A stretch of DNA of 64,000 nucleotides from Dactylorhiza incarnata (taxonomy: Eukaryota > Streptophyta > Magnoliopsida > Asparagales > Orchidaceae), in assembly GCA_033032865.1 (NCBI GenBank), contig JAWHQI010000525.1:310001-374000 (forward strand), given 5' to 3'. A program made the translations under genes and the position numbers. Shown piece after piece: positions 22,234 to 33,390 of this stretch. The number at the start of each line of letters is the position of its first letter. The first letter of the stretch is position 1. The notes below the pieces were generated by a model. It was not told the origin of the DNA. It searched no databases and worked only from the letters and a program-made list of their open reading frames with translations.

Positions 22234-23535
22234 TGATAGTTAATTTTGTAGTAGTCTAACTCATCTAGAGGGGGGGGGGGGGGGGGTGAATAGGTTTCTT
22301 TGCTTTTTATAATTATAGTTAACTGTTTTGAGTGATTAAGCAAAGTGGAAGAGAACACAGAAAAGCAAACAACTATTTATAGTGGTTCCCCAAGGTCTGG
22401 GTACTCCACTTTCCCTCTCCACCTTTCTAACAGTGTGTTAAACAAGGCAATCTCCTCCAACAACTCAGCTCAATGAGCTTAGAACAAAATTCCCCCAGGA
22501 TTTCTCAGGTTTACTCCAAAACCCTACCTCTGGCCTTCAGCACTACCCTCAGACTTATCAAGAAGTCCTACCTCAGAGTTCTCCAACTCCTACAGCTCAA
22601 TGACCCACTTAGTCACCTACCTCCGGCCTATCAAGAAGCCCTACAACTCAGGATGAGAGTATAACCCTACAGTCTTAGGCACACAATCCTTACAAATCAG
22701 TCACAAGGGCCCTACAACTCCGAATAGTAAAGTTCTTACAGAAATTATTGATTCTTATTTTACAACAGAAGAATAATTAAGTAAACCTTCAGCTTGATTC
22801 TTCTGTTGTTGAGCACTGCAGATGCTGTCTTGAAGAAGGGTTGGATAACAACAGATACAGACCTTTGCTTCACATGATCTTCTTCTTCAGTAGAGGGAAG
22901 AAGGTCAACTTGTTCTGCTGAATCAAATCAGCTGGAACAAACTATCTCTCTTGACTTTGTCTGATTGCATTTTGAGAGAGATCACTTCACAGGAAGATGA
23001 TGATCTTCAACAGGTTCAACAATGGTTCTTGCCGTCAATCAGTGCTCTTCCATTTGCCCTAGCTATTCCTTTTATACCTCATGCAATCTTCAATGGCTCT
23101 TAAGAGTGCCTAGTCACAACATGGACAATAATAGAAAAGCTTATCTTGCTTTCTAGTCCCTCCTACAAAAGTAGATCCTGTCAGAGTAAAGGCCATGTTT
23201 GAGTTTGTCTCAATGGATGGACTGAGACAGGCTTCAGTCTTAGTGGTTGAAACACTCAGCATCTTAGCGGATCCACTAAGACGGGTAGTCTTCTCAGCGA
23301 TTAACTCAGCATGCTGCACAGCTGAGACATACTTCTTCTCAGCGGCTATACAGCTGAGTCTCAGATGTTTAGCTGAGACCAGATTGCTATCTCAGCTGAC
23401 CTTGTTAATGAAATAGTCAATACTAAGCCTGAATAAACTTGAAATATAAATGTCTTATCAAATACAATATGCACTTAGCATTGTATGTGATGCATCTTCA
23501 AATCTAGGGAACATTGAGGGGCAATATTCCGAACA
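22234..23535 (-). repeat. 5' LTR of element B
   Basis: 1302 bases, TGATAGTTAAT to TTCCGAACA. The G-run is at 22262-22277 and the M3 cluster at 23202-23400. It matches 1364-2661. The right end has CCGAACA where the 3' LTR has CCCAACA. Confidence 0.92.
23069..23076 (-). promoter_or_regulatory. TATA box in 5' LTR of B
   Basis: The minus strand reads TATAAAAG in GAGGTATAAAAGGAATAGC. It is the likely promoter core of the former element. The M3 cluster begins about 125 bases upstream. Confidence 0.6.
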
Positions 23536-24559
23536 CATTCACCACGAGTTTTGAAGTGAAGTGGTCTTTGCCTCCTTTATTGGTTATGTTTGTGAAGCCT
23601 ATGTCCTTTTGGAAGGATTTGGTGGGTAGCTTATTTTTTGCATAACACTTGTACGTGTTAAACCCCTACAGGCCGAGGCGAAGCCATACCCGTGTCGTGC
23701 ATAGGATCACGGTGACTGGAGCACGGGCAAAGCTGAACCAAACCCGTTTTCATGCAGATTGGTGAGAGGTCCCAACCTCTTGTACGCCGTGTGATCATGG
23801 CAGAGGCCGTGGAAGGTGTTCACTTATACCGACCAAAATCTCTATTTCCCACCTAAGGTTGTGTTACTTGGTTGGAGTAGGTTATGAATTGATAATATGT
23901 TATCCTCATGCGTTTTCTTAGGCGGTTATGGGGATCCTCTGGGTGAATCCAACCAACATCATGTGCGTGCCTAAGTTCCCCTTACTTTGATGCTCAACCT
24001 AGAAGATTGATTGTGCTTGAAACCTCACCCTGTGTAGTGTAGTTGCACTTTCTTTTTATGATTAGAAGTTGCATGTATGACTTGCTTGCAGGTTAGCGGT
24101 GTCCCCCTAGGCCGGCTAGAATGGTCGGGGGTGTGATCGTTATGCGGTTTGTGGTCATCTTATAGCTGGACCTAGTTTACCTCTTATTGGATGTTGGTGC
24201 AGGTACTGGTGAGCCAAGCGGGAATTAGCGTGCGGTGGCCCATTGCTGAGTTGGACATTGAAGGCCAACCACCTTTTTTGCTTTACATATATTGCAGGCC
24301 TGCAGGCCGAAGTATGTCTTGAGTTAGATACATTATTTGTATGTAAGGCGTTAAGGCCATAACTCTTTAATGTTTCATTCCTGGGATAGTGGACAATCTG
24401 AAAGTAATGTTTAAAAAATGCTTCTGCTTACGCCTTTTTATACTCTCGTGCAGTTATGTTTCTGTTATCATCTTATTAATGTTTAGCTAGTGTGTTCAAT
24501 ATGGTGTGGTGTTCTGGCCGGACCTATTGTTATATTGTTTGTACTGGCAGGGTGTTACA
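23536..24559 (+). mobile_element. K: right part of a gypsy-type LTR
   Basis: Non-coding DNA that continues 513-1363 after removal of B. It ends GGCAGGGTGTTACA at 24559, the usual right end of TGTAACA-type Ty3/gypsy LTRs of plants. No ORF with family resemblance. Its sequence differs from LTR J downstream, so K and J are probably different elements. Plus orientation is inferred from the end motif. Confidence 0.45.
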
Positions 24560-25272
24560 GTCGGTGCCCTAAAGGAAAGTCGTCAACAAATTCTAAATAA
24601 AAACCAATTAAGTCCATTCGTCGAGTGTTCACGTGACATCTCTAGATTACTCGACGAATCAGCCTTAACTACTCGACGAATTATATTTGGCTGAGATTTG
24701 AAATAAAATAAATCTCCAGTTCAGTGATCACGAGACCTCTCAAGAATACTCGACAAATTCGTCGAGTATTCACATGAAATCAACAGATCACTCAACAAAT
24801 ATTACTTGGCCAAAATAGGAAACAAGATCTGATACATTCAAAAATCTCTCGAGTAGTATCGATGAAGTGATCGAGTGCTCACGTGAGATCTCGACGAAAG
24901 AAATGAGTCTTCACGTGAGTACTCGATGAATTTTACTTGAAAATCTTGTCAATCCAGAATCCAGCAACCATCTTCCACTTGATTCTCCCCGTGCACTTGG
25001 AAAAGAAGTACACCCCAATAGAGAGATTACACATGAATCAATATTATGTCCTACACAACGAAGAATTACATTCCATAGTCCGGTGTTTTATGACCCATTG
25101 TAATATGACATTGGTTGTACTTAGCAATTAAAGTCTTAAGTAGGAGTCAAGACATACTAAATTAATAACCTCATCAAGTCTACTCTGAATTAGATTTACA
25201 TAGTCCGACCTTCAATCCGCATAGCCCCAACCTAAATTTCGGGGACGAAATTGTTTCTTTGTTTATTGGATT
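24560..25272 (+). other. Internal 3' end of a gypsy element
   Basis: About 0.7 kb between LTR K and LTR J without a convincing ORF. The right end carries AAATTTCGGGGACGAAATT (25244-25262), ten bases before LTR J. This is a hallmark I know from the 3' untranslated end of Tekay/Del-type chromoviruses. The left part carries the M6 motif array. No primer site follows LTR K at 24560, so K need not be the 5' LTR of the same element. Confidence 0.55.
24614..24932. repeat. M6 array: TCACGTGA with TCGACGAA
   Basis: ATTCGTCGA (24616-24624) and TCGACGAAT (24651-24659) form a 9-base inverted pair around GTTCACGTGAC, whose TCACGTGA core is palindromic. Similar sets recur around 24745-24775 (CGACAAATTCGTCGAG) and 24861-24932 (GCTCACGTGAG, CTCGACGAAAG, TTCACGTGAG, CTCGATGAA). 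The CACGTG core is the plant G-box hexamer. Confidence 0.75.
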
Positions 25273-26552
25273 TGTAACATCCCAATTTGAACTAGACCGC
25301 TCGAGTGACATGAGACACTTGGAGATGTTTGGGCTAGGTAGGAGTCTTGAGGTCCTAGTGGTGCCATGGATGTACCCTGATCTCCAAAAGTGGATGTAAC
25401 CATCACCCCTTGAAGTTAGAAAACAAATGGCAAAGGATTGGTAGAAGGGAGTTAGCTTCTGCTAGCACCGGCGGTAGCGGCCGAATCAGTGCACGTGATT
25501 TCTTTCATGGTGGGTGGCCTAAATTGCCTAAAACTAAGTTAAGGGTGGAATTAAAAGGCAATAAGCAGTTGGCACCTAGTGTGGAGTTTCAACATAATGG
25601 TTGGAAAGATGGAATTGCATTTAATGCTCATTAATTCAAATCTCTCTCTCTCTCTTCATTCTCTCCTAACATGAATGGGCTAAACTCTTAATCAGATGGC
25701 CCTATTCATCTTATTCTTCTTCTTCTTCTTCTTCTTCTTTTCTTCATCTAATTCCTCACACCTTAAGGTTTTAACTTAGGGTTCTTGCAGGAACAAGCTT
25801 GGAGAAGGACTTGAGATTGGTCGACCGCATCCATGCCGTCGAGGAGACAACCACGATCGTCGGCTGGAAATCAGGTGACTTCCGACCCCTCTCCCTTGGT
25901 GCTAGATCTTTAGATCTAATTAGGAGAGATATTGAGCTCAAAAGAGCTTGATTTAGTGAGTTTAATGGGGTTTCGTAGGAAGTGGCCATGCTATATCATA
26001 TGGTCTAGGGCATTGTTCGCCGCGTGTATGTATTCGATCAACTCCTCTCTTCAATACGAAGTTAAAGGAGTTGATTTCGTGAAGATCGGTGGCCTATTGA
26101 GGGAGTGTTGGAGGAGAGAAGGAGAAATGCCCTAATTTCTTGTGGAGGAAGATGGTGAATAGTCCATGTTAAAAAGGGCTTTATTTATAGATATGGTAGC
26201 AAATATTGAACTTGAATCATATTAAACATATACATAGCAATGGGAGTCCAATCATTAGGGAAAGAAAGAATATGTTTTTGATTTGTAGATGGGATGCCAA
26301 TAAAGTAATTTGGAGGTGAATAATAGAGGATCTGCTTCCTGTTAGCTAGCGCCCAGCGGTAGCGCTACCGCCGTCCCTAGCATGTCGGCTGGTCGACGAG
26401 AAGGGATTTCTTCCCATCGACACTTAATGTCTACGGGAGGGACGTTGGTATAAATACTAGCGCCCGACGGTAGTGCTACCACCGGCTCTAGCGAGTCGAC
26501 TTGTTGACGGAAAGGATAACTCTCATCGACACTTAATGTTGACGGGAAGGAG
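25273..26552 (+). mobile_element. J: left part of a gypsy (chromovirus-like) 3' LTR
   Basis: Starts TGTAACATCCC directly after the conserved pre-LTR motif, which fixes plus orientation and 3' LTR identity. It contains CT and CTT microsatellites (25644-25665, 25710-25742). Its right end is a tandem duplication of about 107 bases carrying M1 modules. The LTR is split at 26553 by element C and resumes at about 36829. Confidence 0.6.
26346..26552 (+). repeat. Duplicated M1 module around a TATA box in LTR J
   Basis: Two diverged copies of a unit starting TAGCGCCC at 26347 and 26458. The first contains the perfect 16-base palindrome GCGGTAGCGCTACCGC (26356-26371). Both continue to a CATCGACACTTAATGT block. 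TATAAATA at 26449-26456 lies between them and may be the LTR promoter core. The modules are close to those of copia elements A and C. Confidence 0.75.
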
Positions 26553-28186
26553 TGTTGGATCTGTAGGCGCCCTTAGAGGGGGGGGTGAATAAGGGTTTTA
26601 AAAATTCAGAGATTATGAGAGAAAATAATTCTCAGACACTACCGCCAGCGGTAGTGGTAACGATCGGCGTTAGGCAACAGTGAGAATGCTTTTACGTTTG
26701 AACAATGAAAATCACAGAGTACGACTCAGAGATGAAACAATAAACATATTTTCATTAATCATTAACTGGAAGTAAATACGATTACAAAACTTTTCCCAAT
26801 AATGCTTGGAAAGAGGCGACCGATGAAAACTCTTTTGGTTTTCTATACTGACCCTTCTCCCAAGGATCGGTTTGCTTTAGCCTATCTCTCCCTAGAAAAG
26901 ACCTCAAGCCGCTCTAGCCCTTCCCTCACCGGAAAGGCCTCAAGCACTCCCTAGATCTACACCCTAGACCTAGTCGCTGTGTGGCAAATTCCCCCTAGTC
27001 CAGACAAGACCCTAGTCGCCGTGTGGCGAGTTCCTCTACCGAACAAAAGATATAAAGGTTACAAATTGAAAGTAAAACAAAACTCAAATTAAAAACTCCC
27101 TCAAAGGTAGAACATGGTGTTGATGTAGATGTGATCGGATCGGTCTCCAAGTTCTTTGCTTTCTCGAACGTTGACGGAGGTGTCTTGGCTGCTTCTGAAG
27201 GCTCTCACGAGTGCTCTGAAATAAGGTTTTAATAACTTATGTAACAGCAGCACATAATGGAGGAAGCACCGCTCTTTAAATAGATTCGACAGCTACCGCA
27301 TGCGCTAGTACTACCGCCCCGCGATAGTGACACGATGCGCACACGGATCGTGGCAGTTAAGGCAACTTCTGAGCGCAAACGGTTGAGACAGCCTAGCGCG
27401 CCGTGGTACCACTAGCGCCCCGTGTTAGCGAGATTTCCTTCCTTCAGCCAAGATCATCTTCCAAATCTGCTCCTCAATCATATGCAGATGGGATGTTTCC
27501 AAAAGCTACCGTCGGGCGTTAGACCTACCGCGCCGCGATAGTACTTGCCAAACATAGCGACCCGTCGACATTCCTTTTTCTCCACTTTCCTTTCTGTCAA
27601 TAGTTTCCATATATGCTAACGCTAGCGTCAGTGCTAATTGCTCCGCGGTAGGTCATTTCATCGGGCTCATCTTCGTCGAGCTGTCCTCAGCTTTCGTCGA
27701 TCTCAATCTGGTTCGTCGAACGGAAACTTATTTTCGTCGCTCTCAATCTGGTTCATCGAACGGAACTAGCGCCAACGGTAGTATTACCGCTCCGCGGTAT
27801 GGCATTCCTTTCATCGAGCGCCGCGGTAGAGCATGCAGATCGTTGAACGGAGCACCGAGTTCGTCGAACCCAGTTCGTCGAACGGAGCATCCAGTTTGTC
27901 GAACGCAGGTTTCCTTCTCAGCCTTTTCTTCTCAGTGGTTGTTAGTGCCAGCGGTAGGCTTAATGCGGCGCGGTAGAGCTTTCAAATCTTCTCAGTGGTT
28001 TCATCTCAGCGGTTTAGTCAGTGCTAGCGCCAGCGGTAAGGTTAGCGCGGCATGGTAGCAACAACACATCACCATGGAGATTTGAAAGCACAGAATCCTG
28101 CATACTATAAACACAAAACAAGTATGATCAAATATAATAGGATTTGTTATTGTCAAACCAAGAGATGCGGAAAGCATGTTCCAACA
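26553..28186 (-). repeat. 3' LTR of element C with M1/M2/M3 arrays
   Basis: TGTTGGATCTGTAGG to CATGTTCCAACA, 1634 bases. M1 pairs start at about 26637, 27294, 27389, 27505, 27616, 27765, 27950 and 28024. M2 units (TTCGTCGA, GTTCGTCGAACG) lie at 27655-27910, and CTCAGCGGTT-type M3 units at 27925-28015. In C the TATA region is weaker (CTCTTTAAATAG at 27273). Confidence 0.9.
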
Positions 28187-30238
28187 AACTCACCCTTTTG
28201 ATAATAACAAATCCCCTTAGAAAGAAATAATACAATTGATAGGATTTTGTGTTTATAATAGAGATAAGCATGAAAGTTAAGACATTTTCATATGCTCCCC
28301 CTAAATGAATGCTCCCCCTACAACAAATCTTCCTATGAACTTGACTCCCCAAACATGTTAATTTCTTTCAAATTTATTCTCCCCCTTTTGGTATTATCAA
28401 AAGAGGGTGGAGAGGAAGGCCAACAAAAAGTGTGTAATTATTGTGTAGAGAGGGAATGAGTATGATAAATAGGGAAACACTAAGGAAAATACAATAGATA
28501 AGAGTGAAAAGAGAATTGTCAAAAAGGAACCACTTGTTGGGAAAATGTATTCATGATCGACCATACAAGTACTAAGGAGGTGGAAAGCATGACGAAACAA
28601 TTTTTAAGTGAACATCTTTATAGGAATTGAGAAGCATAGTAGATGATTAAGAATTTTGGATATAACAAAATAGATGTCGTAGCATTTTAAGTAAACACAA
28701 TAATTTCAGTTTTAACATAGCCATACACTAGTTGAAAAGGTATGCAATACAGAGTTCTCATGGCGTAGCAAAAAAAATATGTAAGCATGATATAATTATC
28801 AAGACAAGATAGAAGAATACAATGTTCAAAATTTAGAAATCAAGTACACTTATACATTGCAATGATCATGCAAAGCTATCTAGTGCATTTACTTAAGAGT
28901 TTAGAGAATACATGTAGATATGCAATAGACTCCAATTCTCATGAGTAGAAGGCTTACAAGTGATAATGATGTGTACAAAATAGTGTTTTTGAAAAAAGTA
29001 TACATATGAGTTAATCAAAACACATGACATGTATAATGGAATAAACACGATATTATTGAACAAGCGTTTTTAGAGTTACCTCTTCCCACAAAGTTATATA
29101 AAGTATTCAATGCACATAGTAAAATAGTACAACTACCAAGGTGCTCTGCACACACAATGCTTATTAAGACTTATCAGGGTGCAAAGTAGTGCTTGGGGAA
29201 TCACAAGAATTATTTTGAATTTTATTTATTTGTGATTCGGTGTACAATAAGAAGTATGTAAAAAAATGTTTGTGACAAGACACTTTACAATTCTCTCCAA
29301 GGTGCTCAACCTCACAATGCTCATTAAGAATTATCAGGAGGGTGAGTAGTGCTTGGTGGAGTTATATTTGTCAATTATTCATATGAATTTGTTTTGCTTA
29401 ACGACAATGGTCTCCAAATTCACTTGTATGTGCAAACAAAAAGATTTTTGAAAAGACACACTTCTTCAAAGATAGGTGCATGAAAAAGATTTTAACATGT
29501 GGTGAAGGTAAAACTAAGCATGCCAAACAATAATATGACGTTGTTACACTACACAATCATGTAAGAGAAGATTAAATGCATATGTAGTTTGTCAAAAAGT
29601 GTGCGTGAAACAAAATCATTAGCAAATATAAGCCATTTACTCATACATAGAGGCATGCTATGCAATACTACACATGATTTCTATCATCAATTTCAAAGCA
29701 CACATAATATAATGGTCAAGGCATGATACAAAAAAACAATGTTATTAAGATACTTGAACTAGAGAATGAAACATTGTATACTAAGCTTGGGAAGATAAAC
29801 TATATCATCCTTGAAACATTGAAAATCTACATCAGTTTTTATAAATTTTAAGTTTTCAAAAACAAAAACAAAAACAAATAGAAAGCATGTTTTTGATGTT
29901 TTAATTGGTTTTTCAATTTTGTACTTTGTTTTGATATATACAAAAACATGTTTTTGGTTGGATTTTGATTTGTTCTATTTTTTGTGTTTTTGGAATTTTA
30001 AAAGAAAATAGCAAAAACTGAAGGATAAGAATGAAAAAGAGACCGGAAATACAGAAGTATCCACTACCGCCAGCGGTACCCAGCTATCGTCGGGCGGTAG
30101 TGGCAGAGCGATAAATTTTGGGAAAATGTGAAATTTTTCAGAATTTTTCCTTTCAATATATTTGTGCAGATTTGTGACAATGTAGTTCAGCAAAGAAATC
30201 AGACATATGTATTCATAAATAATGTGGATTTTGCAAGT
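28187..30238 (-). other. Long 3' untranslated region of C
   Basis: No ORF. Colinear with 12060-14152 of A: purine tracts next to the LTR (plus-strand CTCCCCCT at several places up to 28380), two direct-repeat copies at about 29135-29203 and 29298-29366, and an M1 inverted pair at 30062-30102 with perfect 10-base arms CCACTACCGC and GCGGTAGTGG. Confidence 0.75.
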
Positions 30239-33200
30239 TCAAGCTAGAATGTCCAAAACCCCTAATTCTAGTCTAAGTAGATGAAATCGTGAATAAGGTA
30301 GAGGCTTGGTAAAGATGTCCGCAAGTTGCGATTCAGTTCCTATGAAGCTTACATGAACGTGTTCCTTTTTGATGTGATCCCTAATGAAGTGGTGTCTTAC
30401 GTCAATATGTTTAGATCGTGAGTGATGAACGGGGTTGTTTATTAAGTCAATAGCACTCTTGTTGTCACACTTAAGTTCAATATTAGTTAAATGAACACCA
30501 AAGTCTTCTAAGGTTTGTGTCATCCATAGTGCTTGGGCGCAACAACTTGCTAGTGCAATGTATTCTGCCTCGGTGATGGAGATGGCAACAAAATTTTGTT
30601 TTCTACTTGACCATGCAACTAGAGAAGGACCTAAGAAGTGACATGTACCACTAGTGCTTTTCCTATCTAGTGAGCAACCCGCATAATCAGAATCATAATA
30701 TCCATGCAAGAGAAAAGAATCATTATTTGGATACCAAAGTCCTAATTTTGATGTGTCTATTAGATATTGAAAAATTCGTTTCACCGCTTTTAAATGAGAT
30801 TCTTTTGGATTTGCTTGAAATCTAGCGCATAAGCATACGACAAACATGATATCCGGTCTAGATGCACTTAGGTATAACAGGGATCCAATCATTCCTCTAT
30901 ATAAACTTTGGTCAATTGAAATTACGGCTTCATCTTCTCCTAGTTTTAGTGATGCGCTCATTGGAGTACTAGCTTGTTTTAAATTTTCAAAGCCAAAACG
31001 TTGTAGCATATCATGGACATATTTGGATTGACATATAAAAATTCCATCATTTCGTAGGGTTATTTGAAAACCTATAAAGTATGTTAGTTCACCCACTAGA
31101 CTCATTTCAAATTCATTTTGCATCGCTAAAATAACTTCCTTACACAACTCTTCATTAGTGGCTCCAAAAATAATATCTTCAACGTATATTTGTAAAATAA
31201 TCAAATCATTATCACAGTGCTTAATGAAGAGCGTGTTATCGGCACTACCCATTTTATAACCGTGCTTTAATAAAAAAAGATGTTAAGCGTTCATACCAAG
31301 CACGGGGCGCTTGTTTTAGACCATAAAGCGCTTTTTCTAATCTATATACATGATTTGGAAATTTTTCATCAATAAATCCCGGGGGGGTTGTTCTACATAG
31401 ACTTCTTCTTTTATTATCCCGTTTAAGAAAGCACTTTTGACATCCATTTGAAATAATTTAAACTTCTTATAACTCGCAAAAGCTAGAAAAATTCTAATCG
31501 ATTCAAGGCGAGCAACGGGTGCAAATGTTTCATCGAAATCTACCCCTTCGATTTGAGAATAACCTTGTGCCACTAATCTAGCTTTGTTCCTAGCTATTCT
31601 AGACTCTCCATCTAATTTATTTTTAAATATCCATTTGACACCGATAACGGGATGATTAGATGGTCTTTCAACTAGTTTCCAAACTTTATTGCGTTCAAAT
31701 TGATTTAACTCGTCATTCATAGCAATAAACCAAAACTCATCATTCAAAGCGGTGGTCACATTTTTCGGTTCTATTTCTGAAATAAAGCATAAATTTGAAA
31801 AAGATTCAGTAAAAGAAGAATGTGTAGTTACCCCTCTTGATGGTTCTCCAATGATAAGCTCCCTTGGATGATACCTTGTAAATCGTAGCACACTAGGAGG
31901 CACGAACTCCTCTTGCACAATCTCTACACCTTTTTCTTCTCCAAGTGGATCATCATCATCATGCTCCAATGGTGAAAGAGGTTCATCTTCATTTCCTGCA
32001 CAAGTAGAGTCTACACAGGGCACAAGTTCATCAAACTTCACATGAATAGAATAACCAAGAAAGATAACCAAGAAAGAGGTTCATCTTCATTTCCTTTTTA
32101 GACTTTTTTTATTATACACTCTATATGCTTTGCTAGTGGAAGAATAACCAAGAAAGATACCTTCATCACACTTTTCATCAAATTTAGCTAATGCATCCTA
32201 GGTGTTTAGAATAAAACATTTACACCCAAAGACATGAAAATAAGACACATTAGGTTTCTTTTGAAAGTACAATTCATAAGGAGTTAATTTTAAAACAGGG
32301 CGAAGCATAACACGATTTATAACATAACATGCTATATTTATGGCTTCGGCCCAAAAATATCTAGGCAATCCATACTCGGATAGCATAGTGCGTGCAAGTT
32401 CTTGAAGAGTTCTATTTTTTCTCTCCACCACACCGTTTTGTTAGGGGTGCGTGGAGCGGAAAATTCGTGTTTAATACCTAGATCATTACAAAAAGTGGTG
32501 AAGCTATCATTTTCAAATTACCCTCCATGATCCGATCGTATACACTTGATTTTTAGATCTAATTCATTTTGAATACGATTGCAAAGTTTTGTAAATTCAG
32601 AAAATGCATCGGATTTGGAGGTGAGAAATAAGGTCAAAGTAAATCTAGAATAATCATCAATTAAAACAAAAGTGCACTTTTTACCACCAAGACTACATGT
32701 GCTGATGGGTCCAAAAAGATCCATGTGAATTAGTTGTAAGGGTCTTGAGGTGGATATTTCTTTTTTACTTTTAAATGATGTTTTTGAAAATTTTCCTTTT
32801 TGGCATGGCGAGCATAAGGAAGATAGATTTCCATTTAGCATAGGCAAACATTTAATGGGTTTATTCTTTGACAATTTTAAAATTAACTTGATGCTAGAGT
32901 GACCTAGACGCCTATGCCATAATTCAAGTTCTTCATTTTTTGATATAAGACATTTAAGAGACGCACGTGATAGATCATGAAAGGCAATTAGATACACATT
33001 GTGAATTCGTGGTGCAGTGAGTACAATACTATTGGTTTTTGGATCTATAATTTTGCATAAATCTGTAGAAGACTCAAATAAAACATTTAGACCTTTATCG
33101 CAGTGTTGACTAATAGAAATCAAGTTATGTTTCAAACCTTCTACAAATAAAACATTAGAAGAGAGAAAGAATTGTTACCAACAGTACCGGTGCCTAATAT

Positions 33201-33390
33201 CCTTCCTTTTCCATTGTCCCCAAATGTCACCATTCCTCCTTTCTTCTTGGTGAGGCTAAGGAATTTTGCTTTGTCGCCCGTCATGTGTTTCGAGCACCCT
33301 GAGTCCAAGTACCACATGTCTTCCTTTTCCTTAGCTGCCAACATACCTAACAAGAAGATGAAAGTAAAGATCCGGATACCCAAGTGGTTC
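30239..33390 (-). pseudogene. pol: pol of element C
   Basis: The protease (33330-33141) has intact WYLDSGCSKHMTGDK. Pre-integrase and integrase (33135-32518) have WHRRLGHSS, CSPCQKGK, HMDLFGPIS and RSDHGG. As in A, a TAA stands at the first Gln of PQQNG (about 32440). The C-terminal integrase part has [13 protein letters not shown]. At 31980-32165 a local duplication repeats GGTTCATCTTCATTTCCT and ATAACCAAGAAAGATA, scrambling the linker. RT N-half is 32071-31337. A 337-codon open stretch (31252-30239) covers RT C-half and RNase H, with YVEDIIFGA in place of YVDD, so the catalytic site is damaged, and DNKSAIDL, HSRSKHIDV and ADIFTKPLP intact. Confidence 0.9.

Larger units (their letters stand above)
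1364..23535 (-). mobile_element. Element B: SIRE-type copia, interrupted by element A
   Basis: A full-length but dead minus-strand element. LTRs lie at 1364-2661 and 22234-23535 (TGATAG at the left end; the left copy ends CCAACA). The primer site is at 22221-22232 and the polypurine tract at 2662-2672. Order on the minus strand is 5' LTR, gag, protease, integrase, RT, RNase H, spacer, third ORF, 3' LTR. Putative TSD is CCTTC (left) against CATTC (right), one mismatch. Element A (10343-20925) sits inside gag and is younger than B. Without A, B is about 11.6 kb, typical of SIRE/Maximus. Confidence 0.9.

Noticed and set aside
23536..25272. K and J as the two LTRs of one complete gypsy element
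   Set aside because: The LTR sequences do not match, and no primer site follows K at 24560. Only J is tied to the internal 3' motif.
25410..25634. 74-codon plus-strand frame in LTR J
   Set aside because: Short, no domain, no related copy. It lies in the first 400 bases of the gypsy LTR.
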